Positions 32,303-41,611 of a stretch of 64,000 bases of DNA are shown here, one piece after another. Every line of letters begins with the position of its first letter. The stretch's first letter is position 1. The translations under genes and the position numbers were made by a program. Source of the DNA: Planctomycetota bacterium (GTDB lineage Bacteria > Planctomycetota > Phycisphaerae > UBA1845 > Fen-1342). Location: positions 1 through 64,000 of the forward strand of contig JAHJAR010000144.1 of NCBI GenBank assembly GCA_018814045.1, written 5' to 3'. The notes below the pieces were generated by a model. It ran no database searches. It was given only the letters and a program-made list of their open reading frames with translations, and was not told where the DNA came from.

Positions 32303-35107
32303 TCAGACGATCAGGTTCACCAGCCGCCCCTTCACCACGATCGCCCGCTTGATGGGCTTTCCGGCCAGCGCCGCGGCGACCTTTTCGTCGGCCCGGGCGG
32401 CTTCGACGATCTGCTCGTCGGTCGTAGCGGCTGGCACGGTGATCCGCCCGCGCACCTTCCCCAGAATCTGCACGGCCATCTCGACCAGCTCGTCCCGCGT
32501 CAGGGCCGGGTCGTACTGCGGCCACGCCGCCCCCTGTAGCGATTCCGCGTGGCCCAGCCGCTGCCACAGCTCCTCGCAAATGTGCGGCGCAAACGGCGAC
32601 AGCACCAGCAGGAATCGCTCGATCTGCAACCGGCCGACGCGCTCGGCTTTCTGGGCCTCGTTCATCCACACGATCATCTGTGCGATCGCCGTATTCAGCG
32701 CGAAGCGTTCAATATCCTCCTGCACCTTCTTGATCGTCTTGTGCAGCAGGCGTTCGAGTCCGTCGTCATTCTGGTCGCCGATCTTCGGGTTGATGCGCCA
32801 GGCGGCGCTGGCGGCAGGTCCCGCCACTGACGCTCCGGGTTCTGACTCGGGCTGGATGACCAGGCGCCAAACGCGTTGCAGAAAACGATGCACGCCCACA
32901 ATGTCGCGCGGGTTCCACGGCTTGCTGGCCTCCAGCGGCCCCATGTACATCTCGTACAGGCGCAGCGTGTCGGCCCCATACTCGTGGATAACCTGGTCCG
33001 GGTTGATGACGTTCTTGAGCGCCTTCGACATCTTCTCGACGCTCTCGCTCAGCTTCTCGCCGCTTTCCTTGTGGTACGCGCCGTCGTCACGCATCTCAAC
33101 ATCGTCGTAGTGCACGCAGACGCCGCGGCGATCGCGGTAGGCATAGCTCTGAATCATCCCCTGGTTGAACAGCTTGTGGAACGGCTCGGGCGTCGATACG
33201 TACCCCAGGTCGTACAGCACCTTGTGCCAGAAGCGGGCGTAGAGCAGGTGTAGCACGGCGTGCTCGGCGCCCCCCATGTACAGATCAACGCCGCCGATCT
33301 TGGGCGAGCCGTCGGCGTTCTTTGAATCGAACCAATAGCGCTCCGCCTCCGGCCCGACGATTCGGCGGTCGTTGTGCGGATCGGCGAAGCGCAGGTAGTA
33401 CCAGCACGAACCCGCCCACTGCGGCATGGTATTCAGTTCGCGCGTGAACTGCACGCCTTCCCGCTCGATGATGCGCCACTGCGCCGGGGCGCGCGACAGC
33501 GGCGTTTGCGGATAGGCTTCGGGGTCATCCGACGCGTGCGGCTTGAAATCCTCGATCTCCGGCAGCACCACCGGAAGCTCCTCTTCGCCAACCGACTGCC
33601 TGCGACCGTCCAACCGACACAGGATCGGGAAGGGCTCGCCCCAATAACGCTGCCGCGAGAACAGCCAGTCCCGCAGCTTGTACTGGATCGTCCCCTCCCC
33701 CAGGTCGCGTTCTTCGAGCCAGTGCGTGATCTTGTTGATCGCCTCGTCAGTCGGCAGCCCGTTCAGGTTGCACTGCCCGGTGAAGTGCTCCGCGTCCACC
33801 GGCGGCGAATTCACCGCCGTTCCACGCCCTTCAAAACCGTGCCAGTCCTGCCCGTCCGGCGGCTCGACCACCTGGAGCACGTCGAGCTCGAAGCGCTCGG
33901 CGAATTCCAGGTCGCGCGTGTCGCTGCCCGGTACGGCCATGATCGACCCCGTCCCGTAGCCCAGCAGGACATAGTCGGCGACCCAGATCGGCACGCGCCG
34001 CCGATCGACCGGGTTGATCGCGTACGCCCCGGTGAACACACCGGTCTTGGCCCGGGCGTCCGTGGTGCGGTCCAGCTCGGATTTCTGCCGGGCCTGCTCG
34101 ACGTAGGCGTGAACAGCTTCGCGCTGCTCGGCCGTCGTGATGATCGGCACCAACCGGTGCTCGGGCGCCAGCACGACGTACGTGGCGCCAAACAGCGTAT
34201 CGGGCCGCGTCGTAAAGACGCGGATGATGTTCTCCTCGTCTCCGGCAAGCACGAAATCGACGTAAGCCCCCGCGCTCCGTCCGATCCAGTTGCGCTGCAT
34301 CAGCTTGATCGATTCGGGCCAATCCAGTTCGTCCAGATCAGCCAGCAGCCGGTCCGCGTACTCCGTAATACGCAGCATCCACTGCCGCATCGGCCGGCGA
34401 TAGACCGGGTGGCTGCCCCGATCGCTAAGGCCTTCGTTGGTGACCTCCTCGTTCGACAACACCGTCCCCAGCGCCGGGCACCAGTTGACCGGCACCTCGG
34501 CCAGATAGGCCAGCCGGTGCTCGTCTCGGTAGGCCTCGATTTCATCCCGTCCCTGCGCGGCCACGTGCGGCGGGATCGGCAGTTCGTCGATCGGACGCGC
34601 CGCGCCCACCACCTTCCGTCCCTGCGGGTCGGTCCAGCGCCGTTCCGGGTCGTACCACGAGTTGTAAATCTTCAGGACAATCCACTGTGTCCAGTGGTAG
34701 TAGGCCTCGTCGCAGGTAGCGAACTCACGCTCCCAGTCGTAGCCGAGTCCGATCATGTGCATTTGGCGCTTGTAGGTCGCGATGTTCTTCTGCGTTGTCT
34801 CGCGCGGGTGCACGCCGGTCTCGACCGCGTACTGCTCCGCCGGCAGACCGAAGGCGTCCCAGCCCATCGGGTGCAGCACGTTGTAGCCGCGCATGCGCAT
34901 GGAGCGGGCTATAATATCCGAAGCAATGTAGCCCAACGGGTGTCCCACGTGCAGGCCGGCTCCCGAAGGGTACGGAAAGAAGTCCAGCACATAGAACTTC
35001 GGCCGCGCGCTGCCCGGCTGGCCGGGATTGGCGGCGGCAAAGGCCTTCTGCTGCTGCCAGCAGTCTTGCCACTTGGGCTCGATTTCACTGAACGCGTATT
35101 CGCTCAT
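32303..35107 (-). CDS. leuS: Leucyl-tRNA synthetase
   Basis: The 934-residue class I synthetase attaches leucine to tRNA-Leu in the cytoplasm. The N-terminal core has PYPSGAGLHVGHPLGY, with HVGH at residues 53-56. The CP1 editing domain follows. The KMSKS loop is KMSKALKNVINPD (residues 692-696): the last Ser is Ala. This substitution departs from the usual KMSKSKGN but keeps both lysines and need not impair function. The C-terminal anticodon-binding region is present and ends KGRLVNLIV. A foldase gene lies upstream on the same strand with a 143-base gap. Confidence 0.97.
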   Translation of the reverse strand: MSEYAFSEIEPKWQDCWQQQKAFAAANPGQPGSARPKFYVLDFFPYPSGAGLHVGHPLGYIASDIIARSMRMRGYNVLHPMGWDAFGLPAEQYAVETGVHPRETTQKNIATYKRQMHMIGLGYDWEREFATCDEAYYHWTQWIVLKIYNSWYDPERRWTDPQGRKVVGAARPIDELPIPPHVAAQGRDEIEAYRDEHRLAYLAEVPVNWCPALGTVLSNEEVTNEGLSDRGSHPVYRRPMRQWMLRITEYADRLLADLDELDWPESIKLMQRNWIGRSAGAYVDFVLAGDEENIIRVFTTRPDTLFGATYVVLAPEHRLVPIITTAEQREAVHAYVEQARQKSELDRTTDARAKTGVFTGAYAINPVDRRRVPIWVADYVLLGYGTGSIMAVPGSDTRDLEFAERFELDVLQVVEPPDGQDWHGFEGRGTAVNSPPVDAEHFTGQCNLNGLPTDEAINKITHWLEERDLGEGTIQYKLRDWLFSRQRYWGEPFPILCRLDGRRQSVGEEELPVVLPEIEDFKPHASDDPEAYPQTPLSRAPAQWRIIEREGVQFTRELNTMPQWAGSCWYYLRFADPHNDRRIVGPEAERYWFDSKNADGSPKIGGVDLYMGGAEHAVLHLLYARFWHKVLYDLGYVSTPEPFHKLFNQGMIQSYAYRDRRGVCVHYDDVEMRDDGAYHKESGEKLSESVEKMSKALKNVINPDQVIHEYGADTLRLYEMYMGPLEASKPWNPRDIVGVHRFLQRVWRLVIQPESEPGASVAGPAASAAWRINPKIGDQNDDGLERLLHKTIKKVQEDIERFALNTAIAQMIVWMNEAQKAERVGRLQIERFLLVLSPFAPHICEELWQRLGHAESLQGAAWPQYDPALTRDELVEMAVQILGKVRGRITVPAATTDEQIVEAARADEKVAAALAGKPIKRAIVVKGRLVNLIV

Positions 35108-35250
35108 GGCTGTTCGTCCCGCCCCACTTACGGCTTCCGGACGTTTCCGCGGGCGAGGATAGCCCGCCGTTGATGTGGAATCAACGCGCGGCGTACGCCG
35201 TTTCGGTCACCGCCGACATCCCGATCCATGGCAACGGCTGTCCAACGCTA

Positions 35251-37170
35251 CTACGGTTCGGCTACGCGCGGTTTGTAGCCCGCCCGCTGCCGAATGTTCT
35301 CGGTGGCAAACCAGGCCTGCGCGAAGTGCGAGCTCTCCATCTGGGCGCTGCGTACGGCCACCTGCTCACGCAGTTGGGCAAACTGGCCGGCGTAAATCGG
35401 CTTGACTTCTTCCAGCTCGGCCACGACCCACTTCCGCACGTTGGCCACCTGCACCAGTGCCACGCGGTGCTTCCCCGCCTGAGCGGGCTCATCCGCCAGA
35501 ACGAAGACCGCTTCGGGCAGGTTGCGGGAGACGCCCACGTTTTGCAGGTACAGCGACCGCCGGCTGAAGGCCCGCGACGGCGTGAAGGGGCCCAGGCTCT
35601 CCAGCCAGCGCGGCCGCGGCAAGCGCGGACCACTGGGCTGGCTGGTGGCTGCCTCTTCGGCCTGCGTCAGCAGGGCTTTCAACTCCGTTGCCTCCTCCAC
35701 GGCCGCATCCAGGCCCACGGCCCGGGCACGCTCCGCCAGGCGTTCGGCGTGGGTGCCGGCCAGCTCGTGTGCCCGCAATTGCTTCAGGTCTTCCGTCACT
35801 TCGGCACGCACTTCGTCCAACGTGTCCGGGGGGCCGCTCGGCACCACCTGGATGACACGGAAGATGTAAGCCTGGTACGGCCGCGGATTGCCCGTTAGTG
35901 GGTCGCTCTGCTGGTCGAGCAAAACTGGACTCGGCTCATACAAGTTCAGGGCCGGCAACTGATCGTTTTCCTCGGGAACCATGAGCCCTTTGACGCGCAG
36001 CGCCATGTCGCGCGCACTGATGCGCTCGTTCCCGACCAGGTAGCTGGCCCGGCCGAAGCCGCGTTCGCTCTGCAACCCACGCTGGTCAACGAGTTCCGTC
36101 TTGCGGTAGGCCACCTCGTATTGCTCGGAGAACCGGTCGCGCAGAGCCTCGAGCGAAACCAGCGTTTCGGCTGGCGGCATCACGTGGAAGCCATCGTCGT
36201 CAAGACTCGCGGCGTCCCAGGGCCGGCGCGCTTCGCGGTAGATGTCGTTCATCAGCCGCTGAGCTTCTTCGATCGCCTTGACCGCCCGGCAGTCTTCGCG
36301 CACCTTGTCGCGCACTTCTTCGTAGGAGCGCGGCACGTGGTCGAACTGCGGCTCCTCCGTCGGCTGCGTCGTCGACGGCGGGCGCGGCACCTTCTCGTAG
36401 TATTGCTCCCGGTGGTCCTCGTAGAAACGCTCGGCCTCCAGCTCGCGCACGCGCACCTTGATCTGGATCGCCTTCGGATCCACGGTCAGGTACTCGATCT
36501 GCACGCGATCCGGCTGCTGGTAGCCGAATTCGAGCAGGTCTTCGGCATTGCTGCCGGTGCGATTCTTGGCCTGTTCGAAGTATTCGGCTACCTCTGCGGG
36601 CGTAGCCTCCGGAACCGAGGCGAGAAACGCCTTCGATTCCAACACCGCCAGCTTCACGACCGCCTCCTGCATCTGGTCGCGGTAGGCCAGTTCAACCCGC
36701 GGGCGGCTCTCGCCCAAGACCGCCACCTGGTAGCCCGCCGCGCGCCTGATGGCGAGCCACTCGCCGACAACGTCGTAGATCGAGTCCAGGCTGCGTCCGT
36801 AGCGATCACGGATCGCGGCCAGCATCACGCCGCTGTTCGGCAACGACCCGAGCGTGGCTTTCACCTCAGCGTGCCCCACGCGCACACCCATCCGCCGCGC
36901 CTCCTGCTGTAGCAGGTACACGTCCAGTTGGTTCAGGCCTGATGGCAGCATGCGGAGCTGGGCGAGAATCTGCATGTCCGAGTTCGCCCGGCGCAGATCA
37001 GTGGTGGAGATGGGCTGGCCAAAGGCCTCCCCGATCTCCTGTTCCGGGTTGCGCCACTTGCTACCCATCTGCTGCAGCACGTCCCCAATCAGGAACACCA
37101 CCAGCAGCAACGACATGAATACCATTAGGAGGATTTTGGTGTAGCGGCGAAAGAACTTCGTGACCGTCAT
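35251..37170 (-). CDS. PpiD/SurA-like membrane-anchored periplasmic foldase
   Basis: The 639-residue protein begins with a short basic segment and one transmembrane anchor (ILLMVFMSLLLVVFLIGDVL), then a SurA_N-type helical region (FGQPISTTDLRRANSDMQ, EARRMGVRVGHAEVKATL) like PpiD. Later it is rich in charged helices and ends with a region like the second foldase lobe. A canonical rotamase domain was not clearly seen, so it may act as a chaperone only. It would face the periplasm and assist newly secreted proteins. A small membrane region is the only hydrophobic part. It is divergent from the pilin gene. Confidence 0.72.
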   Translation of the reverse strand: MTVTKFFRRYTKILLMVFMSLLLVVFLIGDVLQQMGSKWRNPEQEIGEAFGQPISTTDLRRANSDMQILAQLRMLPSGLNQLDVYLLQQEARRMGVRVGHAEVKATLGSLPNSGVMLAAIRDRYGRSLDSIYDVVGEWLAIRRAAGYQVAVLGESRPRVELAYRDQMQEAVVKLAVLESKAFLASVPEATPAEVAEYFEQAKNRTGSNAEDLLEFGYQQPDRVQIEYLTVDPKAIQIKVRVRELEAERFYEDHREQYYEKVPRPPSTTQPTEEPQFDHVPRSYEEVRDKVREDCRAVKAIEEAQRLMNDIYREARRPWDAASLDDDGFHVMPPAETLVSLEALRDRFSEQYEVAYRKTELVDQRGLQSERGFGRASYLVGNERISARDMALRVKGLMVPEENDQLPALNLYEPSPVLLDQQSDPLTGNPRPYQAYIFRVIQVVPSGPPDTLDEVRAEVTEDLKQLRAHELAGTHAERLAERARAVGLDAAVEEATELKALLTQAEEAATSQPSGPRLPRPRWLESLGPFTPSRAFSRRSLYLQNVGVSRNLPEAVFVLADEPAQAGKHRVALVQVANVRKWVVAELEEVKPIYAGQFAQLREQVAVRSAQMESSHFAQAWFATENIRQRAGYKPRVAEP

Positions 37171-37498
37171 TCCAAGCGTCCCGTTTGTTCGTAGACAGTT
37201 GTCCCCTCGTCGCGAACAGCGCGCCGAGACCCGTCATCATAAGGGCTGAGCCCTGTGAAACAAGGCGCCACGGTGGACAAGCCGGAGCCCGCCGCCGCGG
37301 CCGGTAACGTCGCCGCAACCGCGCCCGGGGGAGACGGCGTCGCCCGGCCCGGGCATACCCCTTTATCGGGCTTGCCACCTGAGGACTTTCGGCCGGCATC
37401 GAACCATCCGGTTACCGCGGCTTATTCAGTTTGCCTCGCTTGACATTTATTTCGTACTCTTTCACCGGGGACAGTTGTGCGCCCCAGAGGAGTGCCCC
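37171..37498. promoter_or_regulatory. Divergent intergenic region with candidate pilin promoter
   Basis: These 328 bases separate the foldase from the pilin gene. A local AT-rich island at 37425-37465 holds TTGCCT (37431-37436) and TACTCT (37455-37460) with an 18-base gap, a plausible sigma-70-like promoter. The nearby TTGACA at 37440-37445 has no suitable -10 element 16-18 bases away. Beyond this nothing was recognised. Confidence 0.4.
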
Positions 37499-37684
37499 AT
37501 GTCAGACCGGGTGACTGCCCGTGCCGAGCTCGTGCGCCTGGTGCGGGAAGAAAGCGGGCCAACCGCCACCGAGTACGCAATCCTGCTGGCGGTGCTGGTG
37601 CTCGTGGCCGTGGCTGCAATCGGGGGCATCGGTGAACGGATCTACAACGTCTATGAAAGCGTGAACAGCGTGATGCCCGGATGA
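37499..37684 (+). CDS. Flp/Fap-type (type IVb) pilin
   Basis: The ATG at 37499 has a strong GAGGAG six bases upstream and gives 61 residues. The sequence EESGPTATEYAILLAVLVLVA is a classic Flp-pilin core: a Gly before the cleaved helix, Glu five residues later, and a Tyr next to it. A prepilin peptidase would cut after the Gly, leaving a short mature subunit for Tad pili. No tad secretion genes are in this window. The next gene overlaps its stop codon, so the two are co-translated. Confidence 0.88.
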   Translation: MSDRVTARAELVRLVREESGPTATEYAILLAVLVLVAVAAIGGIGERIYNVYESVNSVMPG

Positions 37685-37929
37685 TGCCGCCCGCGGCGGG
37701 AATGCACGTAACGATGGACCAGTTGCTCTTCTGGACAATTGCGTTTGCCGGGGCAGTACTCGCCGGTTGGTGGCTGGCGGTGCGGCCCGGCCAGACGCCG
37801 CGCGGCGCGGCGACAACGGTGTCCTGCCTGATCCTCCTGATGGCCGTGGCCTTGTGCCTGCTGGTGTTGCTGGCCCCCGGAGGGGCGAGCCAGCTACCCG
37901 ATCCGTGCCAACTCGCTTACGGCCGCTAA
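37681..37929 (+). CDS. Small two-helix membrane protein downstream of Flp pilin
   Basis: This 82-residue protein starts at ATGATG overlapping the pilin stop. Two hydrophobic stretches (LLFWTIAFAGAVLAGWWLAV and TTVSCLILLMAVALCLLVLL) predict a membrane hairpin, with a short polar tail. No family was recognised. Its tight link to the pilin suggests a role in pilus assembly or simply co-expression. A terminator follows 28 bases later. Confidence 0.7.
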   Translation: MMPPAAGMHVTMDQLLFWTIAFAGAVLAGWWLAVRPGQTPRGAATTVSCLILLMAVALCLLVLLAPGGASQLPDPCQLAYGR

Positions 37930-37957
37930 GCAGCACCGCCGCCCACACAGATGCAAC

Positions 37958-37992
37958 CAGCCCGCGGTCGCAACGGCCGCGGGCTGTGTTTC
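37958..37992. terminator. Rho-independent terminator between pilin operon and xer gene
   Basis: Ten-base perfect arms (cagcccgcgg 37958-37967 and ccgcgggctg 37977-37986) with a 9-base loop are followed by TGTTTCG on the plus strand. It lies between convergent genes and may serve both. Confidence 0.85.
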
Positions 37993-38011
37993 GTCTGTCT
38001 TGTGCGCGGTG

Positions 38012-39022
38012 TTATGCGCGCGGGTGAGCTTTGTCGTACGCCTCCTTAACCGTCTCGCCGGTCAGATGCGTGTAGATCTGCGTCGTACTCAGGCTCTGGT
38101 GCCCCAGCATCTCCTGGACGCTGCGCAGATCGGCCCCGCGCCGCAGCATGTGCGTGGCAAAGCTGTGCCGCAGCGTATGCGGGCTGACCGAAAGATCCAG
38201 ACCGGCCTCGAGCAGGTACTTGTCGAGTTTACGGCGGACACTGCGGGTGCTGAGCCGCTGGCCGTGCTTGTTGATGAACAACGCCTCGGGGTCGAACGAT
38301 GCGCTGCGCGAGTCGTTGCGGCGCATGTCGAGGAAGTGGATGATCGCCTTGACGGCTCCGGGGCCGATGGGGATCACGCGCTGTTTCTTGCCTTTGCCGC
38401 GCACGCGTACAACGTTGCTGCTCAGGTCCACGTCGCCGACATTCAGCGCGACCAGCTCGCTCACGCGCATCCCGGTGGAATAGAGCGTCTCGAGCATCGC
38501 TCGATCGCGGGCCCCCAGCAGGGTGGTCGTGTCGGGGTTGGACAGCAGCTTCTCGATCTGTTCTATATCGAGGTACTTGGGCAGCCGCTTGTCCTGCTTG
38601 GGTGTGCGGATCGAAGCGACCGGGTTCTCATTCAGGAGCCCGCGACGAACCAGGAACTTGTAAAAGCTGCGCAGCGTCGCCAACTTGCGGGCCGCGGTGC
38701 TCTTGCAGTAGTTCTTGTCGCGCAGGTGCGACATGAACGCCCTAACCGTGTCCGTTTCGATCGACAATAGCCGCTGGCCCAACTCGGCGTTGGTCAGTTC
38801 GGACACCTGAACCGCGGACGAGGCTTGCAGGGCATTCCCGTTGCCGCCGCCCTCACCAGCATCAGAAGAAGAACCTGCTCCAGACTGAGGGTGCCACTGG
38901 CACAAGTAGGTGCTGAACTGCTGGAGGTCGGCGCCATAGCACCGTGCGGTATGCGGCGAGAAGTGGCGTTCGGCACGCAGGTATTCGATAAACTGCTCGA
39001 TAAGATTCTTGTCGTCGCTCAT
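38012..39022 (-). CDS. Xer-type tyrosine recombinase
   Basis: The 336-residue protein (ATG 39022) has an N-terminal SAM-like DNA-binding domain and a C-terminal catalytic domain. All catalytic residues are present: Arg186 (STGMRVSEL), a Lys in RGKGKKQR, His282 and Arg285 (SPHTLRHSF), His308 (MLGHQSLS) and the nucleophile Tyr317 (TQIYTHL). It resolves chromosome dimers or acts in related site-specific recombination. It is about 40 residues longer than XerC or XerD because of a Ser/Gly-rich insertion (about 45-70) in the DNA-binding domain. Whether it is XerC or XerD is not clear. Confidence 0.93.
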   Translation of the reverse strand: MSDDKNLIEQFIEYLRAERHFSPHTARCYGADLQQFSTYLCQWHPQSGAGSSSDAGEGGGNGNALQASSAVQVSELTNAELGQRLLSIETDTVRAFMSHLRDKNYCKSTAARKLATLRSFYKFLVRRGLLNENPVASIRTPKQDKRLPKYLDIEQIEKLLSNPDTTTLLGARDRAMLETLYSTGMRVSELVALNVGDVDLSSNVVRVRGKGKKQRVIPIGPGAVKAIIHFLDMRRNDSRSASFDPEALFINKHGQRLSTRSVRRKLDKYLLEAGLDLSVSPHTLRHSFATHMLRRGADLRSVQEMLGHQSLSTTQIYTHLTGETVKEAYDKAHPRA

Positions 39023-39113
39023 CAGTTTGCCATCATCCACGGCGAGAGGTTAAAGCGTATTTCCTGGGGCCGCCACTCAGATCTTCCGAATTCGTCGCGG
39101 GCTTCCGTGCCCG

Positions 39114-39320
39114 TCAGGCGACCGGATCAAGCTCGCTATCCCTTTGCTTGCCCATCTGATAGCTCAACACGGCGGCATCGAACCAGTCAAAGTCACAACT
39201 CCGGTCGTCGGCCAGGGCCACCAGACACGCCAGGATGTCGGACTCCTGGCCGTCGCAGTAGCAAAACACATACCGGTGTCGCCCTTTGGCAATGCTCAAC
39301 CAGCGCTGGCCGGCATTCAT
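39114..39320 (-). CDS. Conserved small hypothetical protein
   Basis: This 68-residue protein starts within the stop codon of the gene upstream (ATGA at 39317-39320), so it is translationally coupled to it. It reads RYVFCYCDGQESDILACLVALADD, then CDFDWFDAAVLSYQMGK. I do not know a function. Acidic and aromatic residues and no hydrophobic helix suggest a small cytoplasmic protein, perhaps a partner of the lipoprotein operon. Confidence 0.68.
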   Translation of the reverse strand: MNAGQRWLSIAKGRHRYVFCYCDGQESDILACLVALADDRSCDFDWFDAAVLSYQMGKQRDSELDPVA

Positions 39321-40069
39321 AGCTGCGCCTCGTCCGTCTCGGCGTCTGCGCCATCTGCACTCTGCTGGTCTACCATCGTCCGGATCAATGCCCAACAGCA
39401 GTAACGGACGTACAGTTCTTGCGATTTAACGTAGCGGCGCCAGGCGTAGGGCCCCGCGTGCCCGCGGCGTTGCGCTGCGAAATTCCTGACGTCCTCCAGG
39501 ACAGCGTCGTGAGCGGCATTGAAGACCCGCTGGACCTGCAACTGGGGTGCCAGCACCGCTTCGGCCGATAAGCCGGCCGGCGACTTCGCCGATGCCTCAC
39601 GCGACGCGCTCACCGGATCGAATCCCCTCAGCGGCGCCGCGCGCTCAAGCCCGTACCACTGCATGACCATCCCAACTACGGGCGGGTCATAGGGGTCGTA
39701 TTCCGTGATCGCCGTCACCACGGTCGCGTCCGCGCCAAACTCGCGGGCGAGGTCCATAGCGTCGGCCGGCGTCTCCACGTGGGATTTGCCCATGCGGGCT
39801 AACGCCGCCAGCGTCAAGTTCACCGGGATCACGGAGATTTCCGGGAACGATAGCAACTCCGATGCCACCAGGTCAGTCACCTGCAGAGCGTCGAATTCCT
39901 CGGTACCGCTCAGGTTTATGACCGGCGCTACCACGACCACTTGCGGGCGAGCGACCGGCTGATGCGACTCCGGTCGGCGCTCGGCAGCCTTGCAGCCAGA
40001 GAGCATCGTCATCGCGGCCGCTGCAAGCAGCGGTGTGGTCAACAGCGAACGGAGCGTTCGGGTCGGCAT
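39317..40069 (-). CDS. Lipoprotein with CsgG/TolB-N-like domain
   Basis: ATG 40069 gives a 250-residue lipoprotein (lipobox LSGC). The first 120 residues (VVVVAPVINLSGTEEFDAL, VTDLVASELLSFPEISVIP, LAREFGADATVVTAITEYDPYDPP) resemble the alpha/beta fold of CsgG- and TolB-N-type outer-membrane-associated proteins. The C-terminal part is helical and variable. It is 197 bases downstream of a PD40-repeat lipoprotein and overlaps a small gene. Together they may form an envelope complex. The match is to a fold, not to a function. Confidence 0.65.
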   Translation of the reverse strand: MPTRTLRSLLTTPLLAAAAMTMLSGCKAAERRPESHQPVARPQVVVVAPVINLSGTEEFDALQVTDLVASELLSFPEISVIPVNLTLAALARMGKSHVETPADAMDLAREFGADATVVTAITEYDPYDPPVVGMVMQWYGLERAAPLRGFDPVSASREASAKSPAGLSAEAVLAPQLQVQRVFNAAHDAVLEDVRNFAAQRRGHAGPYAWRRYVKSQELYVRYCCWALIRTMVDQQSADGADAETDEAQL

Positions 40070-40266
40070 CACCCATCCGTGCTTCTGGTGGCATGCCAAC
40101 CAAGCCCGGCGCTCGATTATAGGAACCACAATACCGCCGGACAAATTCCACTTCAGAACTGGTCGGCGTTCGGAACCGCCTGTGAAAACGCGGCCGAACC
40201 AGGCGCGCCGGGTTCCGGCGGGCCTACCGGCGCGGTGGGCGTACGTGGTCAACGCGTTCCACATCA

Positions 40267-41439
40267 TCACTGGTCGTTCCTCAAGCCAGTTTCACCCTCG
40301 GTAGCCCGCGACACGCGCGGGGCAGTCTGCCTGGCGCCCGTGACGCGCAGGTCGGCCTCAGCCGCCAGTGACCATATGTTCTCCATTCCCGCGTGTCCGG
40401 AAACGAAGAAGACCCGCCCGGACGGCCCCAGTGTCGGGTTGAACGCCGGCGCCGCCCCGTCGGTCAGCTTGGTGTGCATGCCAGTCTCCAGGTCGACCGC
40501 CCACAGGTCGGCGTGGATGCTCCGATCCGTCTCTGCCCGCGACAAATCGTGCTCGCGACGCACGGCGCAGTAGACAAGCGCCTTACCGTCCGGCGACCAT
40601 GCGGGTGCGATGCAAGCGGCGGTGTCGCTGTGTGCGATCTCGGTCGGATGACGGGCTTCTCCGTCCACGAGTTCGATCGTCCAGATGCTGAACCAGCGGC
40701 TGCCCCTCTGGCGCGCGCGCTGGAAGGCAATGTGCGTGCCAGCGGGTGACCAAGCCGGGAACATGCCATAAGCGAGGAACCGCCGCCCACCCGGTTCATC
40801 CACCGATATCGTCCAGATCTCCCACCGCTGGGCCCGTTGCGACCACGCCGCGTACGCGATTTCTCGAGTGTTGGGCGACCAGCAGGGTGAGATCTCCTCC
40901 GCGGCTGAGCGGGTGAGTTGCGTGCGCCCGGTGCCGTCCGTGTTGATCAGCCAGATGTCCCAGTTGCCGGCGCGGTTCGAGCAGAAGACAACCTGTTGAC
41001 CATCGGGGCTGAACTTCGGCTGAATGTCGTCGGCGGGGTCATTCGTAAGCTGAACGACCGCGGTGCCATCGACACTCTTGAGGTATATGTCGGGATGCTC
41101 GGAGTTTCGCGTGGAGGCGAACACGAGCATCTTGCCGTCGGCGTCCACATTCGGGTCAAAGTCCAGACCTTCGGTCGTGAACGTGTGCCGCGTAAGGTTG
41201 CTGAGCAGCCGATTCTCGAACGGCACTTCCTCGATCTCGGGCCGGTCGCCAAAGAAGGTCAGGCCCGCACGGGCGCCCAGGGGCGGCCCGGCCGGCGGGA
41301 GCGGTTCGGGCGGCTTTTCCGCAACTCTTGGCACGGACGCTGGTTGCGCCTTTCCTCCCGTGGTTTCACAGCCAAACAGCAGGCCAAGACTCACAGCAAT
41401 GGCCACAGTGACAACCTGGGTAAAGGCGTTCAATCGCAT
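40267..41439 (-). CDS. TolB-like lipoprotein with PD40/WD40 repeats
   Basis: ATG 41439, with GAGG eight bases upstream, starts a 390-residue lipoprotein (lipobox LLFGC). Repeats typical of the TolB propeller are clear: FDPNVDADGKMLVFASTR, PKFSPDGQQVVFCSNRAGNWDIW and APAWSPDGKALVYCAV, six or so in all. The protein lacks the TolB N-terminal domain, but the next gene may supply one, which would restore the TolB layout across two proteins. A role in envelope integrity or uptake is possible, but no other Tol-Pal gene is present here. Confidence 0.8.
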   Translation of the reverse strand: MRLNAFTQVVTVAIAVSLGLLFGCETTGGKAQPASVPRVAEKPPEPLPPAGPPLGARAGLTFFGDRPEIEEVPFENRLLSNLTRHTFTTEGLDFDPNVDADGKMLVFASTRNSEHPDIYLKSVDGTAVVQLTNDPADDIQPKFSPDGQQVVFCSNRAGNWDIWLINTDGTGRTQLTRSAAEEISPCWSPNTREIAYAAWSQRAQRWEIWTISVDEPGGRRFLAYGMFPAWSPAGTHIAFQRARQRGSRWFSIWTIELVDGEARHPTEIAHSDTAACIAPAWSPDGKALVYCAVRREHDLSRAETDRSIHADLWAVDLETGMHTKLTDGAAPAFNPTLGPSGRVFFVSGHAGMENIWSLAAEADLRVTGARQTAPRVSRATEGETGLRNDQ

Positions 41440-41611
41440 GACGTAACCTCGGGCCGCGATGTTCGGACTCATTGCCGGATCCAACGCCCTAGATATCGGC
41501 TCGCAGAGGGCGCAAACCCAGCAAGGCCCGCTTCGAACACGTGCCCGCTCGATTACGTTATCGGCACCTTGAGCGACGAGAGTTTATCGGCGGTCGAACT
41601 TGGCTGCTGGC

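Noticed and set aside
33374-35173. Plus-strand open frame of 599 codons
   Set aside because: It is the antisense shadow of leuS. The translation has no domain, and the opposite strand is an unmistakable synthetase.
37440-37468. TTGACA as the -35 of the pilin promoter
   Set aside because: No fitting -10 lies 16-18 bases downstream. TTGCCT/TACTCT fits better.
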